Source: Dactylonectria macrodidyma (taxonomy: Eukaryota; Ascomycota; Sordariomycetes; Hypocreales; Nectriaceae). From it: DNA of 64,000 nucleotides. The notes under the pieces were generated by a model. That model did not search any database and had not been told where the DNA came from. It worked only from the letters and a program-made list of their open reading frames with translations. The DNA is taken from NCBI GenBank assembly GCA_020744425.1, contig JAGMUV010000002.1, positions 2,276,501 through 2,340,500 on the forward strand, read 5' to 3'. Shown here in pieces: positions 9,454-21,455 of this stretch (positions within the stretch are counted from its first letter, which is position 1; every line of letters begins with the position of its first letter). Both the position numbers and the translations under genes were made by a program.

Positions 9454-12400
9454 AGAAGCCAGTCAATTGAACAGGTGGGCAGGCTGATAGTAGAGTCGCC
9501 AACGACACGGAACGTCAGACAGCGGGTTGACGAGTTGGATACCACAAGGGACAACGGCGTTCAAGGGAGTGGGTGGAATAACAGCGGAAGGCTGGGTCAG
9601 ACTGACTGCGAGTAGTACACGGGCACCAGTGATACCATAAGCATGAGAAAAAGAAAGGGAGAGCCCAGGGTAGCAACCGAGGCGAGCTACAAGATAAGGT
9701 ACAATGTACTGTACGTAGTCGGAACATCCACAAGTATTCCCCGAGGCACACACATGGTACACCACCCACACACATGCAGCCGCCACCCCGGTGCGGCAGT
9801 ACCCTAGACTAGATGATCAGCCATGCATGCCACCAGCTGCCTGCCGATGTCCCTGACAGTGCTTAATCAATGGCAGATAACCTGTCACTTCGCGGCCCCG
9901 AGCACGGCATAGCTGTTCCACTTCGACGCCTCGGCGCCTCGACGAATGACGGTGAGAGCAATGGAACGCTCACCGCTGGTATATCTCATCGCGTGGACTT
10001 GCTAGACTGGGATAGGCACGACGAGCCAAGGTCGAAGCGGTGGAAAGGGTTGTGGCAAGGACTGTTTTTGAAGGCCGAGAAGGTTACATGTTTGAGTTGG
10101 CTGGACGCCAGGCTGAAAGGTGTGTGCCCTGAGCTCTCCCTTGCTGCAGGATTGGACCGGGCATATGCCTGTATCATAATGCCGCACCCTTTTAAAGCTC
10201 ATTTAGTGGCCGCAATGACACCTGTCCCAAGGAGAAACTAATCGCCAGGTGGCCTTCCTCGATACAGCAGCGGGAACCATTGGAGGTGCCAGCCTCGGAC
10301 ATGTTGACTAGAGCCACGTGGGAGGCGTTGCTCCAAGTACAACCTTCTGTCCAGGACCTAGCAGCAAGGAAGCTACCGTGAGACATACACGGGTACCGAA
10401 CAGGGGCCCTTGGCCATGACAACTGGGGTTCTGAGATTGAAACTTCTGTACGAAGTACGGGTGCGTAAGCTTGAGATAGGAGCTACCGGAAAGCCCTAAA
10501 TCATAACCCTGTTTTCTGATCGTTGGTGAGCCAGTAAAGTGCCGCCGATAAAGCACGAGGCAGCGACAACCATATTCCCAAGTACGGTCTGTGGCTGTTC
10601 GGTGTGCTTCCAGGTGCAACTTGGGGGAAAGGGAGACGGTGTGACGTCAATGCTGTCTTGGTCTATGTTGTGAACCGTGAGGTTGCGGTGGGCGACGTCC
10701 CAAGCATACCCAAGTATGTGTACAGGTATCATACAGGTACGAAAAAGAGTGTCATGAAAGATAAGAAGTTGTTGACGAGTGCATAGGGAGGGCTAAAGAC
10801 TCAGAGACTATGAGCTTTGTGAACAACATGTGTATGCATGGAGGATAATTAGACTGATAGGTGAGGTCTTGGAATATGCCTAGGAGCCGAGCCCAAAATT
10901 GTTTCACCGTCGGACCCAGTCCACCACCAAATTGTGGACATCTTGAACGAGGTGGGGATGTCGCGGGGATACACTTGCTGATGGATGCAGGGGTTACCTA
11001 TCCTTGCCATCGCTGACGCTCAGAGTAATGTTTGGTGAGGTTGAAACTTGCAGCAATTGCTTAAATGTGAGAACCGGCTACTGTTGCTTAGCGTCATTCC
11101 GACGGCCAGGGATGTTATGTTGTGAAATAACTGATTATCATGTGAATACTGACTAATGTCGTTCTAGCCAAATGCCTGACAATGGGGTTCGTTTGTCAAA
11201 GCAGGTGCCTTAGATGTTCGCGGCATGCGACCCGGGCGTTATCGATGGGGACTCACGAGATCAGGATTCACGGAACCTGAGCAACGATTACGACGTTACG
11301 TGGAGTGCATCTTGGAAGGGCCAAGCTGGATCTGGGCGCCAGTGGGTGGTCTCTCGGCAGGGAAATGCTTGGCATAACCAGTTGAGAGCGGACCTTTCCA
11401 TGCGAGCTTGTAGTTAGTATGCGAAGATGTGGGAACTGACCTTGTTCTTTGAGGTAAGGGGAGCACTCGAGTTGTCTACTTCTTGGCTGCTGGCGGGTCG
11501 CTGCAGTAGAGAGAACGGGTCCAGGGCGTCGCAGGAGGCCTCATCGAATTACACCAACGGCGGCAGACGGGAAAGTGCCATACGAAGTACTCGACGGCTC
11601 GGAGCCCAGACTAGCGCCGGAGGGTGGCTGGCATCATGGCCACTCTGGTGGAGGGGGTCCGGAGAGCGTCTCAAGGAGCACCGCAGACAACCCGGAAATG
11701 CACGTCTAGTACCGTGGATCTGCCAGGAAAAGTCGTCAAGGTATGGCTGCTGCGGTGGCGGCGGCAACATATCGGAAAGCTATGCCACACACACTTCTTC
11801 GACCCGGTGGCACCGAAATGCCTCATGTCTCAATTAGTGAGTCGAGCCGATTCGTGGGGACCGACGAGGTCAGAATCCTGCCGTATTGTCTAGGACGATT
11901 AGCTCAGGTGTAGACTGCCTCGGTGAAATTGGATCATGTAAGCTATCCATTGATCGAATATGGGCAGGAAGAGACATGACCGGACGAACTTGTGATGAGT
12001 GAAAGACTTGAGCCTTTCTCTACCTAGGTGCCCATTTGCCATCTATGCTGTACTTTTAGAGCAGTAAATGCGTAGAATTCCACGTAGTACGTAGCATCCT
12101 TGTCAGAGGCCGTGTGCCAATCCTTAAGAGGAGCAATCCAAGGGTGAGCTACCTTGACTTTACATGCAGCTGGCAGATTGACGGCTACGGGTGTGTGTAG
12201 GCATGTACGGACCGGGGGAAACAGGCGTCGTGTGCACTGGTTTCACAACCGCGACAGGCGACCTCCTTGTGCACCCTCTCGACTGGGCCATGCAGCGTCA
12301 AGTGTTGGGTAGGAGGGCAGAGAGAGTGATGGAGTGCCTGGCGGTGAAGATGGCAGGGTTGACGTTGTGGTTGATGGTTGGTGGATTAAGGTATACTACC

Positions 12401-14272
12401 CTACATCGAAGAGTTGGGTGGAGGGAAGCCAAAATCGCATACTTAATTACCCGATGCCTGATCAATGGGGTGACCGACCCAGTGACGGAGTTGTGTTTTT
12501 TTGGGGGGGTCAGGCACTTGAAACCCCTGGGGTTCCTTCTTGATTTCCTTAGATTCTCTCGGGAAGTAAGGTAGGTAGGTACTGTTGTAAGCCCTTAACT
12601 TCTGGCCAGCACCACCCAACATAGAATAGAAGGCTCCACGGGAAGTAGTTCACCTGTCGGCTAGCCCTTGATTGCCAAGTTTGTGTGACAAAATGTCGGC
12701 AAGCGACACCGTAAGACAACATTGAACTAACACAGCAAATGCTTGGGGGGTATACCTATGGCAGCAAACTCATCTATGGTTTTGATGATTACGACCGTGG
12801 TCAGCCAGATGCTAGAGTTGATGCCGACACTTGAGTTACTACCAAGGTACTGAGGTAGCGAGTACACTTAGAGGCGTAGGACCTTACCTCGGGTTTTGTG
12901 ATGATGCGACTGAGAATATCACAAAGTTCATAAAGCCAGCCAAAGAGCGGAACAGGTGCAGGTGCGGCAATAGCACACAGAGTCTGGCGCTCACCAGTCA
13001 TCGAATCTAACACGCGACTGCAGGCAAGGCATCGTTGCAGGGTCCGCCAAAGCCCAGGCTGGCGGTTCGGTTGGCGCAGCTGCTGGACAAAGGATCCCTG
13101 ACAATGGTGAGTGTGTCCCAACTTATGTCCCATCTGTTATGGCTCTCATGCATTCTTACATGTCTCGACCACTGCGGATGATATCGCCGGGGCCGCGAAT
13201 GGTACTGCGCAGTGCACTTCTGCTGAGGAATTGAATGCAAGCTAGTTGGGCCAATCGAAGCTAACCGAGGTCAGCGGAATACTATGCTGGTATGGTAATT
13301 TTTGGATTGTGGTCGGACCGGATAATTGAGGCATCGACAACGGCTTGAACCCTTCCCGATTTCCGAGATTCTCCTCTGACCTTGGAGAGGCTCCAGCTCC
13401 AGCTCTGGGGGTTAGGCCTTGGCGCTCCACTCGACACACCCAAAGCGTGGTTGTTTGCAAGCTTCCTCCCCACCACCCGGCTGTCCAGGGTTCGTGGCCT
13501 TGCGCTGCCAAGGGAGGGCCAAGAGAGGGTGACAAAATACGGTGCCGCTCAGCCTTTTTTCTCTCGACATCATAGTGGAAGCGCGAATCCTAGTTGCTTT
13601 ACTAGCCCGCAAGACGCATGGTAGTCCATTATTTGGCTTCACCCTATTCAACCTCTCCAACCTCTTCATCCACTCCATCTTTGCATGGCAAGTTTCATCG
13701 ACTTGGTACATACGTACTTGCTAAGGGAGGTGCGGGAAAACAGCCAACTGACAAAGCACCCTGTGTTTCTTTGCCTTGCGTGGGGCTGGCACCGTGGTTG
13801 TGGGCTCTATTCTCTCTCCACACTTGAGAATCCCTGTCTAGCCGGATCTTGTCCATCTGGGTTGCTGGCGCTCGAGCCGTGCAGCAGCGCTGACCTCTGC
13901 GCCATTATGCTTGGCACTTCTGGTGTGGGCCGGGGGGGCTCTCGACCCCTTCGTGTGGCATCTGTGGATTTATCATCAAGGGCAGCTGCTCGCAACACCA
14001 CCAAGACACACACATGCACACGCACAACTCGCACGATGCCGACACACGAGGTCGTCAGGCGTGGCGCCTGCGAGAAGCTTCTGGCGACGGGGAGTGACGT
14101 GAAGATGGAGGTAAACACCGGCGCACCATGGCTATATCGGCACTTCGAGCAGCAGCGGATATCACGGTCAGCAAAGAAACAGTCAAGCAGAGAAGCTATC
14201 CGAGTACGGCAGGTCGGCTGGCGTCTTTGCATCGTCGGCCCATTCGTCCCAATTGACAGAAAGCTGCCTCTG

Positions 14273-14284
14273 TGCTACGTAGCA
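14273..14284. repeat. Perfect 12-bp palindrome
   Basis: TGCTACGTAGCA is its own reverse complement. It is followed at once by repeated GAAGTAC units (14285-14305). It belongs to the TAC/GTA palindrome family scattered in the gene-free regions. Confidence 0.6.
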
Positions 14285-14901
14285 TACACGAAGTACGAAG
14301 TACAACACGGGACTGTGGCCATGGAGCGCAAGCTCGGGTGGTACCGTTCACGACCTAGCCCCTGGTGGCCCCTAACCCTAGTCCCGAGCGGGCGCGCGCG
14401 TCATGGAAATGACGAAACCAGCAACAGCATCTAAACCCATTGGCCGCCTTTCCCTCAATTTTCCCTCATCCGCCCCAGACTCACCAAGCCCGGAAACTTC
14501 TTCTCATCCATGGCCGCAGAACGCAGACGAGGGGGCTCCACTGCCTTGCACCGCACCGCATTTGCACTGGACTAGACTGGACGGCATCACTCGCTCCCCT
14601 TTCGCATCAGCCCTCATCCCGCATCGCTCATCCCACACTTACTGATAATGTTGAACTGTTCGAACTATCGATTGCCTCGCTACGCCCTGGATAGGTCTTG
14701 GCACTATCGTTGTTTGGTGAAGGGACAGTCGGTCGTTTCCGTTCGCCAATGAGTCGCGTCTCCTTGTGCCCGCCTCTTCGTCATCTCTCACACGCGCGCG
14801 CCCTGGGAAGTAGGAGTCTCAACCACGCGTGGCGTGTCTCGTCTTGCATTGCTTTGGCTTGCATCGCCCTGCCTCCTCATTCGCCATCTATGCGGTACAT
14901 G

Positions 14902-14915
14902 CTACTACGTAGTAG
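14902..14915. repeat. Perfect 14-bp palindrome
   Basis: CTACTACGTAGTAG is its own reverse complement and shares the CTACGTAG core with the palindrome at 14273-14284. Confidence 0.65.
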
Positions 14916-16376
14916 TCTATCGTTGGTGCCGAGGCTAACGGGCGGCTTGGAATTGACGTGAGTGACCCTTGTCTTCCATGCTATTCCGTGGTCCAGCCCA
15001 AGCTTCCCGCCTCCGCCAACTGGTCGTCGGAGGCTGCTCGTTTTGCCGGGTTTGGGTCCCGTCGTCACTTGACTCTCATCTCGTCGTCCTGGGGTTCCCT
15101 TGTGTACCCCCCCTTGCCTGACAACATAAGTTGGGTAAAAAGGAAGAGTAGAGAAGAGAAGAGGAGAAGAATCGTTACGTCCATTTTTGTTTCTTGCAGA
15201 CCCTCGTCTTGTATCTCGCGGGTTGCTTTGAAGGCTTTAAATCACTGCTGTCACACCTCATATCACATTAGAGCAGGCGCACGGAAGCGATTTGAACCCT
15301 GTCTCACCATCGAGGTTGGGATCATGGGGGAGCACGTTCCCCCTCTGCAGGGCTCACTTCGCCGCAAAGCTTGGCTCCTTGTTGGCGTTTGAGCTGGCGA
15401 CTTTGCTGAGTTCTGAGGGTGCGGAGCATTTATTGGGCAGACTACAAATGGAGAGAGAGAACCCACGTACCGGATACCTCATCCGCACTGTCCCTCTCGA
15501 CAACGAGGGCTTGGCAGAATCTGGCACATGTACTTTGCCGTCTTGGCTCGGCTTGAAAGGACTTGAGGGGTCTGGGAGGGGTCTCGTCGATCAGGACTAC
15601 TCTTCGCGCTGTACTTGGCGTGGATTCCCTCTCCGAGTATTCGTACCTCGAAGACTCCTCGCCGTCCATTGACCCGTCCACCATGCGCTGCCAAATCTCG
15701 TGCTCGCCTCACCCATTGTGGCCCTCTAGCCCTCCAGCCTGCCATTGTTGCGCCCCCCTCCACCCGCTCGCAGGTCTGGATTCTGCTTCGCTGACCCGGG
15801 TTTGACGAGCAGCCACAAGTGCATTACCCCCCCTTCCGCTCGCCGGTCTTGCCCTACTGCTTCTGGGTTGGCTCATCACCTCTGTGGCCAAGTCAAGAAC
15901 CGGCTGGCTCCCATGCCATCTCATGCCAACCATGAGGTGCCATGCATGCCCTGCCGTGCCTCGTGCTACGTACCGGCACCCTCCCTCATGAGTATGCATG
16001 ACATGTATGGTATGGAGCGAGCCAGGGAGAAACGGAGGAGAGGGGGTGAGAGAGGGAGAGAGAGAGAGGCGGTAATCATTAGGAGAGCGAGTAAAAGAGT
16101 GTGAGAGAGGGGAAGTCGGTGACACCAACATGTTAGCAGGTTAGGACGTCTGAGTTGGCCTTCTGACCCCCCTGCGGACGGGGTCCGAAGAACCTTGGCT
16201 GCTGGAAAGCTACGACCAGCACCATTCACGGGCTCCTCCAGGCTGCAGGTCTGCAGGTACCTGTGTTGGTTAGTTCATACTCCCATATGCACAAGTCTCA
16301 CTGGTCCCGGACGCAGAGTAAGTGGCAGAAACGCAAAGGACCGAACGAGACCAACGGACAAGGTACCCTCTTCATG

Positions 16377-17682
16377 ATCAGTACTCCGTACCTTTTGCCT
16401 GGCCTGCTTTGACTGCTTGCCGGGTACTCTGTACAGACCTGGACGGGCTACAGTGGCCGAGCCGGTCTCCACCCGGACCCTCGACCCTACCCGCTCGCCC
16501 TCGCACTTCTCTCATTTCGCTCACCACTAAGTACATTACCTCAAAGCCCTCACTCGACTTTTCCCCGTCCCCGTCCTTCTCCCAGGCTTAAATTCCCGCT
16601 TTCCTGTTGCTCCCTTTGTCCTCTTTCTTTCCTCCGTTTCTTCCACTCTCCTACCTTAACCTCGTGGTCTCCTGGCACAGCGTGGTAGTTAAGTCGGCCC
16701 ATTTTGCCCGTGGTACGAGCAGCTCGCAGCTGGGCATAAGCCCATCACGCCCTGAGGCGTCCCTCTGCGCCACTGAGCGTCCCCCGATTTCCCTTACAGT
16801 CAGTACCCCCAGCCGCCCAGGCCAGCTCCCCCCCCAAAAAGCGACAGTTCATCAACCACCGCTCTTGTGCTGGTGCTGCTTCTCACTCGCGTCAAACCTC
16901 CAGACGCCAGACTGTCACAGCATCGCCACCGCCAGAAAAACACAAAAAGTTGGCCTGGTCGACTACTTTCTTCTGGGCACTCGTCAGCCAAGCCCTGCCC
17001 TCTCCAGTTCCTGTGCTCGCCGTCGGCCTCTGCACGCCACTCGGGACTTGTAGCTTGACTTGACGTCGACAAGTTTGAACAACTGGGAATTCGTTTGGTG
17101 GCCTGCCCGTCAACCACACACCCATCATACACCCATACATCCATACCTACCTTACCTTCATACGTCCATACATCGCCTAGCATTGTCCAGCGCGTGCCCT
17201 GCGCTTGCACTGCCCACTACTCCACCACCCCCGCTAGCATCCTGGCCAACTGCCACCAACTTATCCCTACAACCAACCCCATCACTAGCATTTACTACGG
17301 AGAACAACCGTCATCTCGCCCATCCGCCTGCCGTCCCGCGCTGCACTGTTCTGCATCATTCTGCACCTTCCTCCACCAACCTCCACGACAGCGCTGCAAG
17401 AGCTTGCGACTCGCATCATCGTTGCACACCCGCGGCTCACAAGCCCGCCTCACCCCTGCTCGACGCATCGCCTTGTGTCGTGCTGCATCATTCTGAGCTG
17501 AGGCTTGCTTGACCTTGTGCTTGTTCTGCTGCTCGTCCGACTGCGCTTGCTGTCGCTCTTGCTGTCACAGGCTCTGTTGCACCTCGGCGCGTGCATCTCA
17601 TTATATTAGCACACCCCTCCATTTCAATTCTTTCGATCGCCTCGCCCTCACTTGTCCCCGCGACGCCGCCTCTACCGCGAAA
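16377..17682 (+). promoter_or_regulatory. ATG-free long 5' leader / promoter of the HAL-type kinase
   Basis: Reading the + strand from the ATG at 16374 to the kinase start codon at 17683 there is no ATG in any frame over 1,306 nt, while CAT (ATG on the other strand) occurs about thirty times by hand count. The stretch is strongly C/T/A-rich with CCATAC, CCACC and TCTTC words. The simplest reading is a transcribed leader kept free of upstream starts; part may be promoter or leader introns. Confidence 0.6.
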
Positions 17683-19254
17683 ATGCCAACTCCTCCCGTC
17701 TCTTCGACCAAGCCGCCCTCCGCGTCGAGCTCAAAACCCTCGTCCATCAAGTCTCAGGAGGGTATCAAGAAGTCCCCCGGCCTGCCCCCCCAGAATGGCG
17801 CCAACAGCAACACTGGTGTCGTCTCCGACAACCACCTAAAACCCAGCGAAAGGGGATCCGTCAAGGAGCGCCTGACCCGAATGTTCTCCTCCAAAGATGT
17901 CGCTCGTCAGAGCCCGTCCACTCCACCCCCCGCTGACCTTGCCAACCGCCCGAGGGCCACTTCAATAAACGGTGCCGCTTCTCCCCTCCCCCGCAAGCCT
18001 GCCTCGATCGAAAAGGGCGCCGAGAAGCCCACCGCCAAAACTGTCGACAAGGCGTCCTCCTCAGCCAAGCCCACCAAGACCCCCGCCACCAAGGAGCCGC
18101 CGCAGCGCTTCGTCCTTATGCCCGACGTCCCCGGCGGCCACGAGCACCACCTGAAATCGAGCCGTCGACAAGAGAAGCTATCTGACATGTGGAGGTCCAT
18201 ACTCGGAAAGAAGCAAGAGGCAGCCGCCGACCATGACCTCTCGCTCGTGTCCAACTGGGTCGATTCACTACGACTGGAGAAGGAGGAAGCCAGTGAGAAG
18301 AAGACCGGGGTAAACGCGACGTCCACTCTCGTCGAGAAGTATGGCAAGTGCCAGGAAATCGTCGGTCGCGGTGCTTTTGGTATTGTGCGTATCTCCCACA
18401 AAAAGGTGGGCGGCAACGGCGCCGAGAAGCTCTTCGCCGTCAAGGAATTCCGCCGCCGACCCGAGGAGACGGAGAAAAAGTACAGCAAGCGCCTCACCGC
18501 CGAGTTTTGCATTTCGTCTTCTCTCCGACATCCCAACGTCATCCACACCCTCGACCTACTCAAGGATGCAAAGGGCGATTATTGTGAAGTCATGGAATTT
18601 TGCGCCGGTGGTGATTTATATACTCTTGTCTTATCAAGTGGCAAGCTCGAGGTTCAAGAAGCCGACTGTTTCTTCAAACAGATGATGAGAGGCGTCGAAT
18701 ACCTTCATGAGATGGGTGTTGCACATCGTGACCTCAAACCGGAGAATCTCCTTTTGACCACCCGGGGCGGACTCAAAATCACCGATTTCGGCAACGGAGA
18801 GTGTTTCCGAATGGCTTGGGAGACGGATGCTCACATGGTTTCAGGCCTGTGCGGTTCCGCGCCATACATCTCTCCCGAGGAGTACACGGACAAGGAGTTC
18901 GATGCCAGAGCTGTGGATGTCTGGGCTTGTGGGGTTATATATATGGCTATGCGGACCGGTCGCCATCTCTGGCGCCTGGCCAAGAAAGACGACGATGAAT
19001 TCTATGCTCGGTATCTGGAAGGTCGACGGGACGAAGAGGGCTATGGCCCTATAGAGTCTCTCCACCGCGTAAGGCCCATCATCTCCAATGAGATCACTAT
19101 GGTTTACTAACAAATTGAACAGGCACGCTGCCGCAACGTCATCTACTCTGTCCTTGACCCTCATCCTACGCGTCGCTTGACAGCTGCCCAGGTTCTCAAG
19201 TCCGAGTGGGTTCGTGAAATTAAGCTCTGCAAAGCTGGTGAGGAGGGCTTATAA
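17683..19254 (+). CDS. HAL4/HAL5 (SAT4)-type serine-threonine kinase
   Basis: Joined from 17683-19068 and 19123-19254 (505 aa). The intron has a textbook TACTAAC branch point before its AG, and removing it replaces a premature stop with ARCRNVIYSVLDPHPTRRLTA, the expected end of a kinase domain. Residues 1-215 are Ser/Pro/Lys-rich and probably disordered. The kinase domain follows: GRGAFG near 226, lysine in FAVKEF near 252, HRDLKPENLL near 348, TDFGNGE near 367 and GSAPYISPEE, the fungal NPR/Hal form of the activation segment. In budding yeast Hal4/Hal5 support potassium transport (Trk1/2) and nutrient permease stability at the plasma membrane. That role here is by family. The start is the first ATG after the 1.3-kb ATG-free leader and has a good context (GCGAAAATG). 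Confidence 0.9.
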
Positions 19255-21455
19255 AGTATACCGGTCGACAAGAGTAGTCTGTTAACAATGCGGACAAGGT
19301 CAAGGAGATATTTGACGCCAGTGGCCAATTATGGAACACGACCGTTTTCCAGAGAGCCGAGAGCCCCTCCCCTCATGAAGGATATGTTGAGGCAGGGACA
19401 ATATTCCCTTTACTTCCCGTGGACCGAACAGGTCTGAGACGGCTCCTCGGCTCCTGTCCCGTCTGACGATTCGATGACTTACGTCCGTTTAAGAATTTTC
19501 TTTTCCCTTTGTCACATTTTACCCAGCATTGGTGTTTGGCGCATCTGTTATATATATACAGGATGTTTTTTGTTTTAGCGTTTTTCGCCGCCTCCCGGTT
19601 CCGACTTCTGTTTCACGACGGGAGGGAAGGTTGGATGGCAGTTCTCTGGCCTGTCGAGGTTCTGTCGACCGGCGGCACATGGGGGAAGTTTACTTCTGTC
19701 GACGGCATCTTTACGTCGCATTTTTACACACATAGGACGGCGCTCTGCTCCAGGCCGGCGTGTCGGATGGGCGCACCCTGTAAGGCAGAACAGAACAGAA
19801 CAGACGCAAAAAGGACAATTTTGGCAGAATTGGATATGGACCCCGGCAGGAAAATCCCGGGAGTACGTTTTGATGGCTTGGGCATGGGGAATGGGTTTAC
19901 ATGAAAGGATGCCGCGGCGAAGTGAGACGCATCTGAGGCGACGTGTTGCCCGCGATGACGCCTACAGGGCTCTTGTTCTCCTTGTGCCCGATGGTTGGCT
20001 GGCTAGGTAGATGCATGTGTGTCTCTGAATAATCTCACTCGCTTTGCTGTTCTTCTGTTGGGAGAGTGGTAGAGTGGGGTGATTGAGATGGGCAGTTCTA
20101 CTCTTTGATGATGGGAATGACTATCTTGGCGTCCTGAGGCCAAGACCCCCTACACAGGCCGAATCAAACGATTGCTGCATGTTCCCACGTAGCGAGCCAA
20201 GTCTGCCACCGTTAGCATTCTGCTCTTCTTGATGGCCATGGCGCCAAAAGAATTCCATCCCATTGTCGCCTCCGTCTTGGTTGCGATTTCGTTGACGCCG
20301 TCGTGGGTTCCGTCTGTTCCCACTCCCTCTGGGCGTCTTCACGTGAACCCGGACGCCTCCCTTCCCCGGCCGAGTCAGTTTCCGGCACCCAATACACGCG
20401 CAGAACCGAAGGGGCTTGCTTGGAAGGTCGGGAGAAACCCATTGTGGAGTGGGGATGGGGAGCCAAAGCCACAGCTACGGCCGCCTTTGCTAGGGGGAGG
20501 CCGCCGAATGGTGGTGATGGATGCCGTCGAGGGGAATATGCTTTTGCCAAGAGGGCTCTGGCGTGGCGAATCTATTCAGGCCTGGACTGCCAGAGGCAAA
20601 GAAAGGGATCGATTGGCTCATCTGGCTGACAAAGTCAGTCTTTCACACCCATTGATTGCGTCCAACTTGTACCTCTCTGGCGCGAGGCCGTTTGCATACA
20701 GCATTCACGCCCAAATCAGACAGAGCCACCACATTCAAGGCAGATGGCTGCAACACACGAGTTGAAGAGCAGAGTACACAAGATTGTAGGTGCGTATATC
20801 CCATCTCGAGTTTTCCTATATAAAACTCGCCTTGTTTGCCAGGTCGACATACCCCGACAAAATCAGGGATCCTTTCCTCCGCCAGAGCCTGACCATCAGG
20901 CACCGTAAGAATACAGACGATACCTGCTAATAAAATAAAATCCACACGTGGAACCGCCAATAGATTCCCGTCACCCAAATTTCTCTCCAAACCCTACCCA
21001 AAGGTATCGAGAGAAAGCCCAGTTTCCTTCCCTGTGCACACGGCCCCCAGGGCAGAGGACAACATGGTAGGAATAGCGACATCCAAAGAAAAAAACATGT
21101 TGCTGCAATGTCCGCTTGCATGCCCAACAGGATATATATCGTTGCCCGTCCGATTTAAAAATAAACCCCCAGAGGTAGGAGGTCTAGCGGACGACTGCCT
21201 CCTTCTTCCGCAAATCCCCTAAAGTAGTGTCGACGCAAAAGACTCGTAGCGTCGTAGATACAAAGACATTACATCCGCGCTCAAAAGAACCCTCCCGTAA
21301 CCACCGGATCCTCATACCGTTTTGTGCCGAGTAGCCGCGATGAAACCGGAAAATAATAAACAAGAATGAGGTCTGGATTACACGATCCAACAAGCGTCAG
21401 GCCAATCCGAGGTAATTATAGTTGCAAAGCATCGTCCATCAATGCGTGATGCGCA
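19255..21455. other. Convergent 3' intergenic region, no gene seen
   Basis: About 2.2 kb between two converging stop codons. The largest open frame (20229-20765) has no recognisable motif. The first few hundred bases after 19254 and before 21455 are probably 3' untranslated regions. I see no RNA gene. Confidence 0.55.

Larger units (their letters stand above)
9454..16376. other. Long gene-free region
   Basis: About 6.9 kb with no frame that looks like a conserved protein and no recognisable RNA gene. The open frames seen (for example 11427-11837, 12191-12574, 13685-14434, 15745-16104) have no family motifs, no conserved splicing partners and compositional biases that follow the background. 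Many short TAC/GTA palindromes occur (14273-14284, 14902-14915) and a GA-rich tract near 16020-16110. It may be extended regulatory DNA for the kinase gene at 17683, undetected non-coding RNA or degraded mobile DNA. Confidence 0.55.

Noticed and set aside
11427..12574. Open frames at 11427-11837 and 12191-12574
   Set aside because: No family-like motif, no plausible splicing partners, and composition like the surrounding non-coding DNA.
14369..14384. CCTAACCCTAG, resembling a telomere repeat
   Set aside because: Less than two CCCTAA units; too short to be an interstitial telomere and expected by chance.
13685..14434. Open frame of 249 codons
   Set aside because: Its translation has no conserved-looking block, and overlapping frames on both strands are equally open, so openness is a GC effect.
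15260..15370. A tRNA-like box B (GGTTCAAATC on the minus strand) with a possible acceptor pairing nearby
   Set aside because: The T stem does not pair (CAGGG against CGCTT), and no D or anticodon arm can be drawn at the right spacing.
20229..20765. Open frame of 178 codons in the convergent intergenic region
   Set aside because: No recognisable motif; both strands are open here and the region should hold the 3' ends of two genes.
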